A DNA stretch of 8,233 nt, from positions 1 through 8,233 of the forward strand of contig JBCBEX010000131.1 in NCBI GenBank assembly GCA_038528235.1, read 5' to 3'. Source of the stretch: JBCBEX01 sp038528235. Its GTDB lineage: Bacteria > Bacteroidota > Rhodothermia > Rhodothermales > Rubricoccaceae. Below the pieces are notes generated by a model. The model made no database searches. It saw only the letters and a list, made by a program, of their open reading frames with translations, and was not told the DNA's origin. The position numbers were made by a program, and so were the translations under genes. This document shows, in pieces, positions 6,991-8,233 of this stretch (positions are counted from its first letter, which is position 1; each line of letters starts with the position of its first letter).

Positions 6991-7195
6991 GTGCCTCCGC
7001 TTCGCCCAGCGTGAGTTCGAGATAGGCTTCGGCCTGTGCGCGCGTCACCGTCGGGAAGCCATCGAGGAAGCGATCCAGCGTCTCGCCCGACTTGAGGTAG
7101 TCGATGAGCGTCTGGACGGGCACGCGCGTCCCTTTGAAGACGAGCGCACCGCTGACAACATCAGGATCACGAGAGACGACCTGGCCGAGACGCAT
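6983..7195 (-). CDS. DUF433 antitoxin (VapB45-like)
   Basis: This 70-residue protein shows the DUF433 hallmark SGALVFKGTRVPVQTLIDYL (residues 15-34), then GETLDRFLDGFPTVTRAQAEAYLEL. The fold is helical and HTH-like, and such proteins neutralise the adjacent DUF5615 toxin and may bind their own promoter. The start at 7195 (MRLGQVVSRDPDVVSG) is chosen because family similarity begins there. The frame is open upstream to 7420, but that sequence is antisense to the degraded barrel-gene fragment and looks non-coding. Antitoxin precedes toxin, the usual order. No Shine-Dalgarno is present. Confidence 0.85.
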   Translation of the reverse strand: MRLGQVVSRDPDVVSGALVFKGTRVPVQTLIDYLKSGETLDRFLDGFPTVTRAQAEAYLELTLGEAEAHA

Positions 7196-7231
7196 GGTGC
7201 TACACGGGTTAGTTGGGACTGAAACACAGCG

Positions 7232-7247
7232 TCGATCCATTCGATCC
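7232..7247. promoter_or_regulatory. Direct repeat TCGATCC-AT-TCGATCC upstream of the antitoxin
   Basis: Two identical 7-bp units at 7232-7238 and 7241-7247 (period 9) lie 36-52 bp before the antitoxin start. Autoregulated toxin-antitoxin operons often carry repeated operator sites in this position, so it is a candidate binding site for the DUF433 protein or the complex. The short length means chance is not excluded. Confidence 0.3.
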
Positions 7248-7252
7248 GCTAC

Positions 7253-7331
7253 GGCGACCTGCGCTGGACCGTGGGCAGACGCACGACCGCGCCCCATCAA
7301 CGGCATCGTCGGCCTGGCGCTGGCGTGGTGA
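7253..7331 (+). pseudogene. Degenerate duplicate of the 3' end of the outer-membrane barrel gene
   Basis: This 79-bp stretch aligns with the last 81 bp of the barrel gene (6562-6642). The first 21 bp are identical. By eye about 67 of 79 positions match overall, with a net 2-bp deletion around 7290. It keeps the final GIVGLALxW strand and TGA stop (7329-7331), but the deletion puts the two halves out of frame. Similarity stops abruptly just upstream (7252). There is no start codon or signal peptide, so it is a remnant. It lies in the same orientation as the gene, with the toxin-antitoxin pair in between. Confidence 0.8.
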
Positions 7332-7450
7332 CCTGAACAGTTGGCCACGCAGCCGCATAACGCGGCATGGCGTCTGGACGAGACAACGTAGACGCCGTCG
7401 ACCGCACGGAGCGAGGGCACTAGAACCCGTTGCCGGCTTGAAGCCCTGGG
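7332..7450. other. Short gap with no recognised feature
   Basis: These 119 bp separate the barrel-gene remnant from the AT-richer gene to the right. No gene, repeat or good terminator was found. The base composition changes sharply at about 7450, marking a likely junction between DNA of different origin. Confidence 0.4.
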
Positions 7451-8163
7451 TCATATGACTCTTTTTTCGGTACAAGCCTGTATGAACAAGATCCCTAGTT
7501 CAGTTAGGATATGATTCGAATCGGAGTAGACTTCAATCTCTATATCTATGCTACCTCCGCTATATTCGTCATGCCTGTCAGGGAGATCCACTGTCTTATT
7601 CTCTGCGTAGGGCTCCTGCACCAGCCTGATTAATCCGAGTCGAGTTAGGTTGGATAGCTCAAACTCGCGAAGGCTCTCTTCTGGGACTTCCTCAGGCTGG
7701 TCCCTCTGGTAGACAAGTGTTCTCTCCTTGGAAGAGAGGAAGCGAAGCTCACGCTGCTTATCCCATAGCTCCCTTCTGATATCCCAGACCCGGCTACCGT
7801 TTCGCCTAGCCCCGGCGCGTTCGGCTTCTTCAATACGACCCTCAACCTTTGCTATCTCGGTTTTGAGAGAGGCTTCCAGATCGGAAGACTCGGCTTTGTG
7901 CTTCTCAAGCTCGGTATTCACTCGGCGCACGCGGGAACGCCAGTCAGCAAACACATTCTCCAGAACCATGAACTCATTCGAGCTTATTTGGCCGAGGATG
8001 TATGGAAAGACGTGATTCTGGATATTCTGGTCCGAGTCGACAAGGTTGGACAACAGGATAGCCCACTTGTCCTGAAGCACTTCGTCATCCTCAAGGGCTG
8101 CTCCCTCGAGAAGGGGAAGCAGAAGCTTGGGAGATACCTTCTGAGTCCTTTGACAGGCGCATA
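7451..8163 (-). pseudogene. 5'-truncated Abi-alpha/DUF4393-like gene (putative phage-defence protein)
   Basis: The leftward frame is open from 8179 to the stop at 7451-7453; a 209-codon product could start at GTG 8080. Similarity to the DUF4393 (Abi-alpha) layout already begins upstream of that GTG: VSPKLLLPLLEGAALEDDEV runs directly into LQDKWAILLSNLVDSD, then HVFPYILGQISSNEFMVLE. A long charged coiled-coil (about residues 45-115 of the GTG product) follows, then FELSNLTRLGLIRL and the C-terminal ILTELGILFIQAC. No normal start codon lies in the upstream 100 bp before the frame closes, and family members have a longer N-terminal region, so the 5' end seems lost at the adjacent insertion sequence. 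The region is visibly AT-richer than the rest of the window, pointing to transfer. Abi-alpha proteins are linked to abortive infection; function here is inferred from weak similarity. Confidence 0.62.
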
Positions 8164-8164
8164 G

Positions 8165-8198
8165 TGGTAGGTTGTGGCTTCACCACCGCAATCTACCA
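8165..8198 (+). promoter_or_regulatory. Hairpin covering the transposase start
   Basis: TGGTAGGTTGTGG (8165-8177) can pair with CCGCAATCTACCA (8186-8198) over 13 bp with an 8-base loop. Two of the pairs are G-U wobbles that exist only in rightward RNA; in leftward RNA they become C/A mismatches. The last paired base is the A of the proposed ATG, so the fold could hide the start in transcripts reading in from outside, as known for IS10 and IS50. It may also overlap the terminal repeat. Confidence 0.5.
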
Positions 8199-8233
8199 TG
8201 CCCGCCAAGTACCGCGTTCGCCTCACCGACCAC
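8198..8233 (+). CDS. IS630-family transposase, first 12 codons (runs off the right edge)
   Basis: The visible product is MPAKYRVRLTDH. It resembles the usual opening of IS630-family transposases (M-x-K-Y-x-V-x-L-T-x-E/D), which leads into the helix-turn-helix DNA-binding domain. The family's DDE catalytic domain would lie further right. With only 12 residues the assignment is tentative; the hairpin over the start and the broken gene alongside support it. No Shine-Dalgarno is present. Confidence 0.5.
   Translation, partial: MPAKYRVRLTDH

Larger units (their letters stand above)
8162..8233 (+). mobile_element. Left end of a probable IS630-family insertion sequence (partial)
   Basis: The evidence is the start of a transposase-like frame at 8198, an abrupt end of the neighbouring Abi-like gene, and a candidate TA dinucleotide (8162-8163) that could be the IS630/Tc1-mariner target site. 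The terminal inverted repeat would begin at about 8164. The right end lies outside the window, so neither the inverted repeat nor the target duplication can be confirmed. Confidence 0.4.

Noticed and set aside
7984..8226. Leftward 80-codon frame overlapping the start of the Abi-like gene
   Set aside because: It runs out of frame through the DUF4393-like coding sequence and across the probable IS boundary, with no family-like motif.

Overview
This 8.2-kb window is GC-rich for most of its length. The best guess at its source is a marine or halophilic member of the Rhodothermota/Bacteroidota, close to Rubricoccus or Rubrivirga. The grounds are a secreted protein with a C-terminal type IX secretion (T9SS) sorting domain, leaders that are CT-rich and lack Shine-Dalgarno sequences, and a PknB-type kinase with an N-terminal extension. 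The assignment is inference; no rRNA or other marker gene is present.

Left part (1-3664). The window opens inside a serine/threonine kinase gene running leftward off the edge; only its first 153 codons are visible. A 349-bp divergent intergenic region carries a 17-bp-period tandem repeat of near-palindromic units. It leads into a rightward two-gene operon, 3 bp apart: a small secreted protein of unknown function with four cysteines, then a 731-residue secreted seven-bladed FG-GAP-like propeller with a tandem 20-residue repeat linker and a T9SS sorting domain.

Middle part (3665-6642). A leftward lipoprotein dipeptidase of peptidase family M19 (renal/membrane dipeptidase) has all metal ligands intact. 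A rightward outer-membrane beta-barrel follows. The dipeptidase gene is bracketed by two same-orientation copies of an intergenic repeat (3744-3855 and 5382-5525). Each copy can fold into two hairpins, and base changes between the copies are partly compensatory.

Right part (6643-8233) is an accessory strip. A DUF433/DUF5615 (VapBC-like) toxin-antitoxin pair abuts the 3' end of the barrel gene. It is followed by a second, degenerate copy of that same 3' end (7253-7331), as if the module had entered the gene and brought or duplicated its terminal 81 bp. Next is an AT-richer, 5'-truncated gene resembling the Abi-alpha/DUF4393 abortive-infection family. The window closes at what looks like the left end of an IS630-family insertion sequence, with a 13-bp RNA hairpin over the transposase start. 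The strip looks like a small, decaying defence/mobile-element hotspot beside an ordinary housekeeping/secretome block. No rRNA, tRNA or CRISPR array was seen.
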